64,000 bases of DNA, taken from Paenibacillus campinasensis (GTDB taxonomy: Bacteria; Bacillota; Bacilli; Paenibacillales; Paenibacillaceae). Under the pieces are notes generated by a model, which searched no databases, was not told the DNA's origin, and saw nothing but the letters and a program-made list of their open reading frames with translations. Shown here in pieces: positions 9,684 to 19,902 of this stretch. The translations under genes were made by a program, and so were the position numbers. The stretch lies in NCBI RefSeq assembly GCF_002272015.1, contig NZ_NPBY01000045.1, forward strand, positions 1 to 64,000, given 5' to 3'. Each line of letters begins with the position of its first letter. The first letter of the stretch is position 1.

Positions 9684-9767
9684 ATGGAATTCCACTTGAA
9701 AAGCGCACCGACCCACAGGCTGCTGCTAACGGCTGTGTATGTGCTTCTGCTTCTGTTGGCAGCCTGA
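9684..9767 (+). CDS. possible 27-residue hydrophobic peptide
   Basis: AGGGAAGG directly precedes an ATG opening a 27-codon frame whose second half is Leu/Val-rich (LLLTAVYVLLLLLAA). This could be a small membrane peptide or a fortuitous frame. It sits in the 298-base gap between two minus-strand genes, which otherwise shows nothing recognisable. Confidence 0.25.
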   Translation: MEFHLKSAPTHRLLLTAVYVLLLLLAA

Positions 9768-9792
9768 GGGGATGCGGTCTGTGCTGAGATCA

Positions 9793-10713
9793 TTATCGCT
9801 CCGCAAGCTGCTTAAGCGAGCGGTATTCGTGAATGGCGATGCCGGTATACGATGGATGCTGGCTGGCAAGCGACTCCACAATCTCCAGCTGCTCTTCCAT
9901 ATACTCGATGCCTTCCTCGTGGAAGGTAATGAAGGCGCCTTCGGAGCTTTCCTTGGTCTCAATGGCAACGATGGCCCGGACACCGGCAGCGTCGGCTTCC
10001 TTCAGCTCGGGGGCAGCGACGCTGTATATGTTGTCGGCCTGATCGCGGTAGGCCATGATCGCTACTTCGTCGAACTTGTCCATCATCCATCGGCTGACGG
10101 TGACGGATTCACCGGGCACGCTATATTTATGCAGCCAGAACGGGATGTCGGCCGTGATCGGCAAATCCAGCTTGCCGGCGCGGTCCACCAAATACTGCAC
10201 GTTGGATTGCCACTGTTTGATCAGCGAATCGTAGCTGGTTGTCCATTCCTTCAATACATGGGGTTCAATATCGACATGGATACCGGTAAATCGCTCCTCC
10301 GGCGCGGCTGTCACCTGATAATCGGCAACCCAGTCCATAAAATATGAAAGCTTCGGACGCTCGGAGGTTAATGCCCAGGCGGGCGCGCCATTCAGGACGT
10401 GCACCTCGATGCCATGCTTGCCGGCTTCGCGGATAAACTGGTGATAGTATTCCCGGCGGATGTCCGGGTTCATCTGCAAGTAGATCACATGGATCTGCTG
10501 ACTTGCCGCGAAGGACAAGATCTCTTCCCTCTGTTCCCGGATGATGTCAGTGTTCCACAGCCAGGTGGCCCTGGTGTAGGACTCGGTATCGACGGATTTT
10601 ACAGTAGTCATGGTTTCGGCGGGCGCGTGCATGAACGTCTGAACCGGGCTGCTGACCAAATAAAGACAGTTCATAAGACAGAGGGCAACGATGCGGAATG
10701 TGCTGCTTAGCAT
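9793..10713 (-). CDS. secreted TIM-barrel-like protein of unknown function
   Basis: A 306-residue exported protein with an N-terminal hydrophobic signal. The mature part has alternating beta and alpha character with phrases such as SFAASQQIHVIYLQMNPDI, IEVHVLNGAPAW, FTGIHVDIEPH and VAIMAYRDQADNI. This order resembles glycoside-hydrolase-type TIM barrels, and DIEPH could supply acidic residues on a strand end, as in GH18-like folds. The exact family is not recognised and catalysis is not proven. AAAGGAG lies 12 bases before the ATG. Single gene with a 670-base upstream gap. Confidence 0.7.
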   Translation of the reverse strand: MLSSTFRIVALCLMNCLYLVSSPVQTFMHAPAETMTTVKSVDTESYTRATWLWNTDIIREQREEILSFAASQQIHVIYLQMNPDIRREYYHQFIREAGKHGIEVHVLNGAPAWALTSERPKLSYFMDWVADYQVTAAPEERFTGIHVDIEPHVLKEWTTSYDSLIKQWQSNVQYLVDRAGKLDLPITADIPFWLHKYSVPGESVTVSRWMMDKFDEVAIMAYRDQADNIYSVAAPELKEADAAGVRAIVAIETKESSEGAFITFHEEGIEYMEEQLEIVESLASQHPSYTGIAIHEYRSLKQLAER

Positions 10714-11386
10714 TGACTTGGTGATCTCCTTTAACCGTTATAATAAGTGGAGTCATACACACGATAAAAAACTGGACCAGGCATAGTGCAGCCGGGCTAA
10801 GGGCGAGGACCTATTTTTGACGTGAGGTGACTTGATTCGACATAATTACGACTTGATACAAGGGTATGACGTTGTGTTTTTCGCGAATAAGCACTTGTCT
10901 ATATATAATAATGAAGGAATTGGATGGTTTTGGCATGGGTCTGTAGTACCTGTTATTTCTAAAAAATGAGAATCATAGCAGGTTTTTATTATGCGTGAGT
11001 GGGATAAGTAATAAGAAGGATCATGTTTGGCTTACACTAATGAGCAGTGCTTGATATTACCAACGGATTTGAAGCGAATAGAGGACAGGGAGTTGATGGA
11101 GCAAAATGGAGCAAAACGAAGTAAAGCCCGCGCCTTTGTCCCTGATTTCAACCGATGAGGTGGTGAATGAAGGACAGAAGAAATCTGGGGGCAAGAGCGA
11201 TCGAAAGTCTGCTCCAATTCCCGAGAGGCATACTTCGGAGTCATGCACTGCTGGAAGTCATACACGGATTTCCGATATGAGCCTGATTTTTGTGGCAAAA
11301 AGAAAATAACCTCATAGCATCGAAAATGGTATAGTAATGGTCTGGTTTCAGGTTTTATATCCAGAGATGAAAAGGAGCTTAACTAT
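10714..11386. other. 673-base intergenic region
   Basis: No convincing gene. It holds an AT-rich patch (TATATATAATAATG near 10898-10911) that could include a promoter, and a weak hairpin ACCTG...CAGGT with a T run at about 10948-10986. A 200-base stretch (11096-11309) is open in several frames but lacks family signals. Confidence 0.5.
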
Positions 11387-12019
11387 ATGAAGATTGCATT
11401 GATTGGAGCGACAGGAACGATTGGAACCCGGATTGCCCAGGAAGCGCTGCGGCGCGGGCATGAAGTGACGGCGATATCCCGGAATCCGGAGCAGCTGGAA
11501 TTTGAGCATGACAAGCTGAACACACATCAGGCGGATGTGATGGACCCGGCTTCATTGGAGCAGGCGATCCAGGGGCATGATGCGGTGATCAGCGCGTTCG
11601 GGCCCCTGTTCGGAAGGGAGGAGGAGCTGGTGGCCGCTGCCCGCACGATTGTGGAAGGCACCCGCCGCGGCGGAGTGAACCGGCTGCTGATCGTGGGAGG
11701 CGCAGGAAGCCTGCTGACCGATGAGGGCGTTCCGCTGATGGAGACCGCCGGTTTTCCGGAGGAGATTCGGACGCTCGCCAGAGCGCATGCCGATGCTTAC
11801 AATATCTATAAGGAAGCGGATCTGGACTGGACCTATCTTAGCCCGGCTGCGATTATCGAGCCTGGGAAGCGCACGGGTTTCTTCCGGATCGGCATGGATC
11901 GCCTGGTGACCGATGAGAGCGGAGAGAGCCGGATTTCGGCGGAAGACTACGCGGTAGCGATGCTGGATGAGCTGGAGGATCCGCAGTTTATCCGGGCACG
12001 GTTCACAGTGGCATACTAG
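11387..12019 (+). CDS. NAD(P)H-binding oxidoreductase (atypical short-chain dehydrogenase)
   Basis: A 210-residue protein starting with a Rossmann nucleotide-binding loop, LIGATGTIGTRIAQEALRRG, that fits the NAD(P)-binding NmrA/YwnB-like class. Later features are DVMDPASLEQAIQGHDAVISAFGP, typical of a dinucleotide-sensing or quinone/flavin reductase fold, and TYLSPAAIIEPG. The catalytic Tyr-x-x-x-Lys of classical short-chain dehydrogenases is not obvious, so it may be a reductase or a redox sensor. AAGGAG lies 9 bases before the ATG. The next gene, nnr, begins 50 bases downstream, suggesting co-transcription. Confidence 0.85.
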   Translation: MKIALIGATGTIGTRIAQEALRRGHEVTAISRNPEQLEFEHDKLNTHQADVMDPASLEQAIQGHDAVISAFGPLFGREEELVAAARTIVEGTRRGGVNRLLIVGGAGSLLTDEGVPLMETAGFPEEIRTLARAHADAYNIYKEADLDWTYLSPAAIIEPGKRTGFFRIGMDRLVTDESGESRISAEDYAVAMLDELEDPQFIRARFTVAY

Positions 12020-12069
12020 TCAGGGGCTCGCTGGAGCTTGAATGGAATGAAGGAAAGGAGAGGGCCTTC

Positions 12070-13869
12070 ATGTATGTAGTGACGTCAGAAGAGATGAGAG
12101 CATTGGATGCCTATACCATCGACCGATTGGGCATCCCTGCGGTGGCATTAATGGAGAGCGCGGGAAAAGCGATTGCCGAGGAGGTGCTGAAGCTGTGCCG
12201 CGAGATGCGGTGCGGCGGAGCCAGTGTCCGCCGCGCCCTCGTCAATGGAGCGAGTGCATTCGCAGCGGATGCGCGCACGGATCAGCCAGCGCCTGTTCCA
12301 ACCGCTGCGCGTCCGGGCTGGTCCCCTCCGCAGGAAGCTGCGCATTCCTCCGCGTACAGCGAGGCGCAGGCACGCCTACGCCTACAGAGGGATACATACG
12401 AAGCGCAGTATCGGATGGGCTTTCCGGTGGAGGACGATGCGCTTCTTGACCCCGCGCTGGCCGAGGATGAGCATTGGCTCATCCTGGTCGGCAAGGGCAA
12501 CAACGGCGGCGACGGTCTGGTCGCCGCCCGGCACCTGCGTGACGCCGGCGTGCGCGTCACGCTGCTGTTCGCCGCCGAGCCATCCGCATTGGCGGGGGCG
12601 GCGGCGCTCCAGCGGGATGCCGCGGCAGCGCTCGGCATCCCGGCTCGGGTCCACGGCGCGGACGCCGTGGACATGGGCGCGTTCACCGGCATCGTGGACG
12701 CGCTGCTGGGCACGGGCGCGGCTGGCGCGCCCCGCGGCGCTTACGCCGCGCTCATTCAGGCCGCGAATGATAGCGGCCTGCCGATTGTGTCCGCGGACAT
12801 TCCGAGCGGACTGGACGCCGATACCGGCGCGCTGCACGAGCCCTGCATCCGGGCGGCGGTGACGGTATGCCTCGCGCTTCTGAAGCGAGGCCTCGTGCAG
12901 TACCCCGGCGCGGAGGCCGCCGGCCGGGTCGTCCTGCGTGCCATCGGCATCCCCCGTTCGCTCGGCCGCGAGCAGGGCGTCAGCACGCATCTGCTGACGC
13001 CGGAGGTGCTGCGGAGCGAACTCGGGGCCGACCCGGCGCGCCCGCGCCAGCCCGAGGGCCATAAAGGCACCTATGGGCATGTGCTTGCGGTGGCCGGGAG
13101 CCGCACGATGAGCGGCGCGGGCCTTCTATGCACCCGGGCGGCGCTGCGCGCAGGCAGCGGGCTTGTGACCTGGGCGGTGCCTGAGGCCCTGGTGCTGCCG
13201 CTGGCAGGAGCCTCTCCCGAGCTGATGCTGGCGCCGGGCACGGACGAGGCGGATGCGAACGCCGACGGCGGATACTGGAATGAATCCGCTGCAGACCGGA
13301 TTCTCGAGCTCGCGGGCAGCAGGGATGTGCTGGCGGTCGGCCCCGGGATGGGACGCTTCGATGGCGATACACGCTGGCTGCGCCGCATATGGGAAGAGTG
13401 GCAGGGCCCGCTTGTCATCGACGCGGATGCGCTCAACATGCTGGCTGCAGCCGAGGACGCGCATGCCTGGCCCCGGCGCGCGGCGGGCACGGTCCTGACG
13501 CCGCATCCGGGCGAGATGGCGCGGCTGGCCGGCCTGTCCACGGCCGAGGTGCAGCGGGATCGCATCGCCTGTGCGACGCGGTATGCGGCTGCGCAAGGAG
13601 TAACGCTGGTCCTCAAGGGGGCCCGCACCGTGGTTGCCCTGCCGGACGGCTCGGCCTACATCAATACCACAGGTCATCCCGGCATGGCCACCGGGGGCTC
13701 CGGTGATGTGCTTACCGGCATTATCGCCGGGCTGCTGGCCCAGGGATATAGCGCGGGGGCAGCGGCAGCGCTCGGCGTATGGCTCCACGGCCTGGCCGGA
13801 GAGCGCGCCGGGCTCCGCCGGGGGCATCCTGCCGCCGTCATCGCCAGCGACATCATTGAGGAGCTGTAG
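12070..13869 (+). CDS. nnr: bifunctional NAD(P)H-hydrate epimerase / ADP-dependent NAD(P)H-hydrate dehydratase
   Basis: A 599-residue fusion that repairs hydrated NAD(P)H. The N-terminal epimerase domain carries the signature VGKGNNGGDGLVAARHL at residues about 140-156. The C-terminal ribokinase-like dehydratase domain ends with GHPGMATGGSGDVLTGIIAG. The epimerase signature normally lies near residue 60. Here about 85 extra residues, Ala/Arg/Gln-rich and of low complexity (roughly 45-133), separate the first helix from the first strand. The DNA of this gene is noticeably more GC-rich than its neighbours. Otherwise it is intact, with GAAAGGAGAGG before the ATG. A 40-base tandem repeat follows the stop. 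Confidence 0.92.
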   Translation: MYVVTSEEMRALDAYTIDRLGIPAVALMESAGKAIAEEVLKLCREMRCGGASVRRALVNGASAFAADARTDQPAPVPTAARPGWSPPQEAAHSSAYSEAQARLRLQRDTYEAQYRMGFPVEDDALLDPALAEDEHWLILVGKGNNGGDGLVAARHLRDAGVRVTLLFAAEPSALAGAAALQRDAAAALGIPARVHGADAVDMGAFTGIVDALLGTGAAGAPRGAYAALIQAANDSGLPIVSADIPSGLDADTGALHEPCIRAAVTVCLALLKRGLVQYPGAEAAGRVVLRAIGIPRSLGREQGVSTHLLTPEVLRSELGADPARPRQPEGHKGTYGHVLAVAGSRTMSGAGLLCTRAALRAGSGLVTWAVPEALVLPLAGASPELMLAPGTDEADANADGGYWNESAADRILELAGSRDVLAVGPGMGRFDGDTRWLRRIWEEWQGPLVIDADALNMLAAAEDAHAWPRRAAGTVLTPHPGEMARLAGLSTAEVQRDRIACATRYAAAQGVTLVLKGARTVVALPDGSAYINTTGHPGMATGGSGDVLTGIIAGLLAQGYSAGAAAALGVWLHGLAGERAGLRRGHPAAVIASDIIEEL

Positions 13870-13953
13870 GCGGCTTTGGCCGCTTACGGCTCCTTGCCGT
13901 CTGCTGGCAGCTGTGGCACTTCATACAGGGGCCGCCCTGGTCCATGGTGCAGG

Positions 13954-14178
13954 CACACGCTCATAGCGCATGTCTAGGAGTGGATGTCCGTGGCACACGC
14001 CCGTAGCGCGTGACTAGGAGTCCATGGCCATGGCACATGCCCGTAGCGCGTGTCTAGGAGCGCATGTCCATGGCACACGCCCATAGCGCATGTCCAAGGG
14101 GACCTGTCCACGAGACACGCCCATAACGCATGTCTAGGGGGTGCATGTCCGTGGCAAACGCATAGCGCATGCTATAGG
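13954..14178. repeat. 40-base tandem repeat array, about 5.5 copies
   Basis: Units begin at 13954, 13994, 14034, 14074, 14114 and 14155 (partial). The common form is CACACGCCCRTAGCGCRTGT followed by CTAGGAG and ATGTCCATGG. Each unit contains an imperfect palindrome, ACACGC...GCGTGT, and a CCATGG-like segment. The array begins about 85 bases after the nnr stop. No open frame crosses it convincingly. Confidence 0.85.
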
Positions 14179-14363
14179 CGTTGGCCGAAGCATTAGTGGC
14201 AGGGCTGCTCATGGCATGAAGCCAGGTGTAGACGCATATGCCTGTTCCCTGAGCTTATCTCAGGGACAGTATGAATCATTTTGCCGGTAGATCGTTTGCC
14301 TGTTTGATATTGAGTTCATGAGATCGTATGATGTGTATATAAATGGAATTCGTGGGAGGGGAT

Positions 14364-14642
14364 ATGATGAAGTGCAAATTTACCGTCGCCTTGGCCTCCG
14401 GCATTGGTTTTGCCTTTCTGTGGTACTACTTCTCAGCCCTGCTCTTTCATATGATCCACTTAGGGGACGGAGGGGCCTTTAGCCTGCTCGTTTGGGTGGT
14501 GGGTGCTTCCCTGTTCTTCTATCTGCATAGCATCGTGAACGTGAATCTTCGGAAGAACGTTCCGCAGCATGCCAGGTTACTGAGCAGAGCGTCCACGCTA
14601 TCCTTTTTATCCGCGGTCTGTGTTATTTTTATGATCCATTGA
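14364..14642 (+). CDS. small membrane protein, uncharacterised
   Basis: A 92-residue protein with three hydrophobic segments: FTVALASGIGFAFLWYYF, AFSLLVWVVGASLFFYL and LSFLSAVCVIFMI. GGGAGGGG lies immediately upstream of paired ATGs at 14364 and 14367; an upstream ATG at 14343 has no ribosome site. No family is recognised. It is flanked by two repeat arrays. Confidence 0.6.
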   Translation: MMKCKFTVALASGIGFAFLWYYFSALLFHMIHLGDGGAFSLLVWVVGASLFFYLHSIVNVNLRKNVPQHARLLSRASTLSFLSAVCVIFMIH

Positions 14643-14861
14643 TCCTGTTAGCAAGGCATGATCGGCGTTCGTGTCCTTAAGGAGCTGCCCGGCAGCCGGT
14701 CCCGGCTGCCTGCAGCACACTGCATGATCGGTCGTTTAAACGGAGGTGGCTGACACGAATCCGATGCGAACGAAGAGAACCCGCGACAACTCAAATCTCG
14801 AGAATTGCCCCGGTGCTATGCTTGAAGCATGGCAGGCGGGGCTTATTTGCTGTGCCCATGC

Positions 14862-14951
14862 GCCTCTTGTGTCTTATGTGTCTCATATGCCTCGTGTGCT
14901 TCGTGTGTCTTATGTGTCTCATATACCTCATATGCCTCGTGTGCCTCGTGT
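14862..14951. repeat. 9-base tandem repeat, ten copies
   Basis: Ten uninterrupted 9-mers of the form GYCTCRTRT (for example GCCTCGTGT, GTCTTATGT, GTCTCATAT) run from 14862 to 14951. Because nine is a multiple of three, all frames stay open and give artificial Cys- or Arg/His-rich repeats. No ribosome site or family signal supports coding. Confidence 0.85.
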
Positions 14952-14984
14952 CCCTGCCCCCCGAAGAAGGCCTCGCGACAAGCT

Positions 14985-15455
14985 TTAATACAAGACCACG
15001 CAAACCAGCGGCACAATCAGCGCAAAAAAAGGAACCCACAGCGTTGGCTTCGAGAACAGCTCCTTCCCCCACCGCATGCCGAGCAGCAGCAGGGCTCCTG
15101 TCGCAGCCCGCAGCCATAGCTCCGGCGAACTGCCTGCCATGAAGCCGCCGAAGAACAGCAGGCCGCATGCTGCGTACAGCGCTGCCTGGGATGCTCGGCT
15201 TCGGATGCGGAGCAGGGAGGTGATCGCGTCTGCGACGAGGGAGGCCGTCATGGCATAACCGTACACTATATGCTCAAGCGGAATGCCGGATACGCCGAGC
15301 GCGGCGAGCAGTTCGTTCTTTCCTAGCGGCAGCAGCCAGAAAAATGCGGTGAGCAGCATGAGGAGGGCACCTGCCCCTGCAAGCTTGCTTAACGCATAGG
15401 CGCCGACATCCATCCGGCTGGCGCGTTGTGGCCGTCGTTGATGTTCGAAGTTCAT
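14985..15455 (-). CDS. uncharacterised integral membrane protein
   Basis: A 156-residue protein with a basic N terminus (NFEHQRRPQRASR) and about five membrane helices, including GAGALLMLLTAFFWLLPLG and LWVPFFALIVPLVCVVLY. GAAGGA just upstream supports the ATG at 15455 over one at 15533. It follows the short-chain dehydrogenase gene by 52 bases on the same strand and may be co-transcribed. No family recognised. Confidence 0.7.
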   Translation of the reverse strand: MNFEHQRRPQRASRMDVGAYALSKLAGAGALLMLLTAFFWLLPLGKNELLAALGVSGIPLEHIVYGYAMTASLVADAITSLLRIRSRASQAALYAACGLLFFGGFMAGSSPELWLRAATGALLLLGMRWGKELFSKPTLWVPFFALIVPLVCVVLY

Positions 15456-15507
15456 AAGTCCTTCACCCTCTGCTTTTGCTGAGCGGTCAGCTCTCCTATG
15501 GGCGTCA

Positions 15508-16410
15508 TTAGGAGGTGACCATATTGCCTCCATTCACATGCAAGGTCTGGCCGGTAACGTAGGAGGAATCGATCGCTGACGCCAGGTAAACGAAAGCCGG
15601 AGCCAGCTCATAAGGCTGCCCCGCACGCTTCATCGGGGTCTCCGTACCGAACACGGCCACATCCTCCGCCGGAAAGCTGGCGGGAATAAGCGGCGTCCAG
15701 ATCGGTCCTGGCGCTACGGTGTTTACGCGAATGCCCTGTCCGGCAAGCGAGTGGGCAAGCGAGCGAGTGAGCGTAACGATCGCGCCTTTCGTGGAGGCAT
15801 AATCGATCAATCTCTCATGGCCTTCATAGGCGGTGATGGATGAGACGTTAATGATCGAATCCCCGGATTTCATATGCGGCAGCGCCGCTTGAATCATGAA
15901 GAAGAACGGAAAAATATTCGTCTGGTACGTATGATGCAGCTGCTCCTCCGTAATGTCCAGAATGCTGTTCTGGACGTACTGTACGGCATGATTGTTCACG
16001 AGCACGTTCAGCCGGCCGAACTCTCGCAGCGTCAGTTGCACCACCTCGAAGCAGTTTTTTTTGTAGCGCAGATCAGTCTTGATGATCAGGCAGCGTCTGC
16101 CGAGCTGTTCAATGCGGCGCTTCGTTTCCTCCGCGTCCGATGTCTCGTACAGATACGGAATGACCAGATCGGCGCCCTCCTTGGCAAATGCGATGGCCGT
16201 TGCCCGTCCGATGCCGCTGTCGCCCCCGGTGACAATCGCGACCTTCCCTTCGAGCTTGCAGCTGCCGTAATAATTCGGGTCCTCGTAGAGGGGACGCGGG
16301 GTCATCAGGCTTTCTAGCCCAGGCTGACAATCCTGATGCTGGGGCGGAAAAGCGATCGGCTGCTCTTCACAGACCGTTTTGCTGCCGTAATAAGGGATCG
16401 GATTTTTCAT
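15508..16410 (-). CDS. SDR family oxidoreductase (glucose/ribitol-dehydrogenase-like, YhxC/YdaD type)
   Basis: A 300-residue classical short-chain dehydrogenase. It has the long N-terminal leader of the general-stress YdaD/YhdF/YhxC group, the cofactor loop TGGDSGIGRATAIAFAKEG, NNHAVQ, the catalytic Ser in INVSSITAYEG and Tyr-x-x-x-Lys in YASTKGAI. It closes with YVTGQTLHVNGG. AAGGAGG precedes the ATG at 16410 by 5 bases. The physiological substrate is unknown. Homologues in Bacillus are often sigma-B controlled, but no such promoter was found here. Confidence 0.9.
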   Translation of the reverse strand: MKNPIPYYGSKTVCEEQPIAFPPQHQDCQPGLESLMTPRPLYEDPNYYGSCKLEGKVAIVTGGDSGIGRATAIAFAKEGADLVIPYLYETSDAEETKRRIEQLGRRCLIIKTDLRYKKNCFEVVQLTLREFGRLNVLVNNHAVQYVQNSILDITEEQLHHTYQTNIFPFFFMIQAALPHMKSGDSIINVSSITAYEGHERLIDYASTKGAIVTLTRSLAHSLAGQGIRVNTVAPGPIWTPLIPASFPAEDVAVFGTETPMKRAGQPYELAPAFVYLASAIDSSYVTGQTLHVNGGNMVTS

Positions 16411-16623
16411 AATTCCTCCTTGATGATCTAGGACGGTGAACGTTCCTGGTGATGCTTTATCTCTATGCATTCGCCCAGCAGAGGGTGCCGCTTCTCCCGT
16501 GGAGAAACTGGGTAGATGCGGAGGGCTGACTGCCTGTTCATCGGCAAGGGGACAGGGGACTCTAAGAACAGCGCACAGCCGGATATGTCCGTAAGGAAGG
16601 GGCGCGCAGGCGCCCGGTTTGTA

Positions 16624-16653
16624 TTGACAATTGCCGCGGCAGATTGATACGAT
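16624..16653 (+). promoter_or_regulatory. promoter of FMN reductase gene with palindromic spacer
   Basis: TTGACA at 16624-16629 and TACGAT at 16648-16653, spacer 18. The spacer contains the perfect palindrome TGCCGCGGCA (16632-16641), a position where a repressor would block polymerase. Confidence 0.6.
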
Positions 16654-16774
16654 GAAATAAATCTGACAAGATTTCTATGAATTAACCATGTTGTTAGACG
16701 CGGATACAGGGACTTTGCAGGATGAATGTAAGGTCTTTTTTTCTAGAATTCTTATGAAAACAGAGGTGATGAAG

Positions 16775-17323
16775 ATGGCAAAAGCGGTCATCATTAACGG
16801 AAGTCCCACACCCGGTTCACGTTTGACGGCGGTGATGGCGCACAGTGAGCAGATGCTGACGAATGCCGGTTTCGAGGTGGAACGGATCGACGTATCCGGC
16901 CTGCCGGCTGAAGATTTGATACATACCAAATTTGAGAGCGAGTCGATTGTGAAAGCGAACGGTCTCGTAGCCGAAGCCGATGCGGTCATTGTGGCCAGTC
17001 CGGTATATAAAGCCTCGTTCACCGGCGTGCTCAAGACGTTCCTTGATCTGATCCCGCAGAAGGGATTGGCCGGCAAAATCGTGCTTCCCCTGTTTATCGG
17101 CGGCAGCCTCGCACATCTCTTGTCCATTGACTATTCCCTGAAGCCGGTGCTTTCGTCAATGGGAGCCCGGCACATACTGGGCGGTGTGTATGCGGTAGAC
17201 GCACAGGTAGCGCGGACGGAGCAGGGCGGTTTCGATATGGATGAGGTGCTTGTGGAGCGGCTGAATGCCGCGCTGGACGAGCTGGTGCTGGAAACGCGGT
17301 ACCGGGCCGAGCGCAACAGCTGA
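16775..17323 (+). CDS. NADPH-dependent FMN reductase (SsuE family)
   Basis: A 182-residue flavodoxin-like reductase. VIINGSPTPGSRLTAVM forms the FMN phosphate loop, and ASPVYKASFTGVLKTFLDL is the second conserved block. SsuE enzymes use NAD(P)H to make reduced flavin for two-component monooxygenases such as the alkanesulfonate SsuD system. No partner monooxygenase is in the window. AGAGGTG is 7 bases before the ATG at 16775; upstream ATGs at 16754 and 16769 are less well placed. Expression may be controlled through the palindromic promoter. Confidence 0.88.
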   Translation: MAKAVIINGSPTPGSRLTAVMAHSEQMLTNAGFEVERIDVSGLPAEDLIHTKFESESIVKANGLVAEADAVIVASPVYKASFTGVLKTFLDLIPQKGLAGKIVLPLFIGGSLAHLLSIDYSLKPVLSSMGARHILGGVYAVDAQVARTEQGGFDMDEVLVERLNAALDELVLETRYRAERNS

Positions 17324-17404
17324 TTTCCTTGGAAGCGAAGCATGAGCTTGTGAATTGGTGAAGTTTGACGAAGCATGGCATTGAGAAAACGGAGGGATAC
17401 TACA

Positions 17405-17995
17405 TTGCAGAAGCTGGTATTTTTTGTAGGAGTGGCAGGTACAGGCAAAACAACGGTAGCCAAAAAACTGGCGGCCCGAATTCCAGCGGCCTTTCTGGAT
17501 CGGGATACGGTAGGCGGACGTTTCGTGGAGAAGTTTCTGGAGAGCAACGGGCTTGACCCGAATGACCGCGACTCCTCCTTTTACAAGGAGCATCTGCGCG
17601 ATCTGGAGTACGATACGACCAAAGACATTTGCATCGAGAATTTGAATGCCGGACAGAATGTATTCATGATCTCGCCGTTTACGGCCGAGCTCAAAAACCG
17701 CGCCTGGATCGAAGAGGTCATCACATCCGCCGGCCTGACCAAGAACGAAGTGGATGTCAAAGTCATCGTCGTGACGCTGAAGGATATGGACCTGCAGAAG
17801 GAGCGGATCATTGACCGTCAGACCGAGCGTGACCAGTGGAAGCTGGACCATTGGGATGATTTCAAGAAACGGGTCGATTTTGTGCCTGAGATTAGCTGGG
17901 ACATTCCCGAGTCGGCGATCAAGGTATTCGACAATAGCGGCTCCTTGACGGAGGAGAAGGTGGAGGAGCTGTATCAGTTCATCGCGGCTGAGTAG
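17405..17995 (+). CDS. P-loop ATPase/kinase-like protein
   Basis: A 196-residue AAA/zeta-toxin-like P-loop protein, Walker A GVAGTGKTTVAKKLAAR. It has a DRDT segment soon after and basic residues near DRQTERDQWKLDHW that could form a lid. This fits small-molecule or nucleoside kinases, but the substrate is not evident. GGAGGG lies 8 bases before a TTG at 17405, which is preferred to an ATG at 17375 that lacks a site. A terminator follows. Confidence 0.75.
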   Translation: MQKLVFFVGVAGTGKTTVAKKLAARIPAAFLDRDTVGGRFVEKFLESNGLDPNDRDSSFYKEHLRDLEYDTTKDICIENLNAGQNVFMISPFTAELKNRAWIEEVITSAGLTKNEVDVKVIVVTLKDMDLQKERIIDRQTERDQWKLDHWDDFKKRVDFVPEISWDIPESAIKVFDNSGSLTEEKVEELYQFIAAE

Positions 17996-18053
17996 GCATT
18001 TCCCGGGAAACGTTTGGGGACTTGTAAGGAACGGATTTTGTTATCCGGATACA

Positions 18054-18113
18054 ATAAAAGAGCGTTCATGGGTGCATACCGCGAGTTTTCGGCACCATGA
18101 GCGCTCTTTTTTG
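18054..18113 (+). terminator. intrinsic terminator
   Basis: AAAAGAGCGTTCATGG...CCATGAGCGCTCTTTTTT, a long stem with a U tract, placed 58 bases after the P-loop gene. The remaining bases to 18412 (the P450 stop) show nothing recognisable. Confidence 0.8.
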
Positions 18114-18412
18114 GTTACAGCTCATCCCTTCGGCCCGCGTGCTTTCAGCGCGCGGCATCGGGTCCGGCCCTGCAAGCATGTAGGCATGCCCGACCTGCCG
18201 ACCTGGCACGTGCCCACAGAGACACTCTGCGCACGGTGCAGATATGGCTCTCCACTGTGCTGAGCCATAGGCAGCTGGTTCTAGTTCTATGCCGGTCTAT
18301 TGTCCGTAATCCTCCCAGCCCGGCCCTGCCTGCAGCCGGGTGTGCAGCAAAACCAAGCAGCCTTCCGCAGCTACCTGGAGCCTGTACATCAGCCGACAAT
18401 CCGCAGGGCAGG

Positions 18413-19756
<1,344 letters not shown>

Positions 19757-19770
19757 TCAGATCTGGAGCT

Positions 19771-19808
19771 GAGATCCATAGCCAGATCTATAGCCGAGAT
19801 CCATAGCG
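19771..19808. repeat. short direct repeats upstream of the P450 gene
   Basis: GAGATCCATAGC occurs at 19771 and 19796 with a variant AGATCTATAGCC between them. Three copies of a 12-13 base unit lie in the divergent intergenic region. Confidence 0.5.
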
Positions 19809-19902
19809 GAGAGCCGCGTCCAGCTTCAGGCACTGCCGCTCTGGGCGTAAGCATCGTGAAGTTGGGCCGGCCTGGAAAATAAGCTATAGTAGAAGGAGGA
19901 AA

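Noticed and set aside
11106..11309. 67-codon frame ending SLIFVAKRK in the 670-base gap
   Set aside because: No ribosome site at a suitable distance and no recognised family; the opposite strand is also open. Possibly a dispersed repeat but not supportable.
13954..14178. Possible CRISPR array in the 40-base repeats
   Set aside because: Units are contiguous with no unique spacers and no cas genes are present; it is a simple tandem repeat.
14791..15168. 125-codon minus-strand frame with RHM/RHT repeats
   Set aside because: Repeat is the translation of the 9-base microsatellite, and the frame overlaps a better-supported membrane protein gene.
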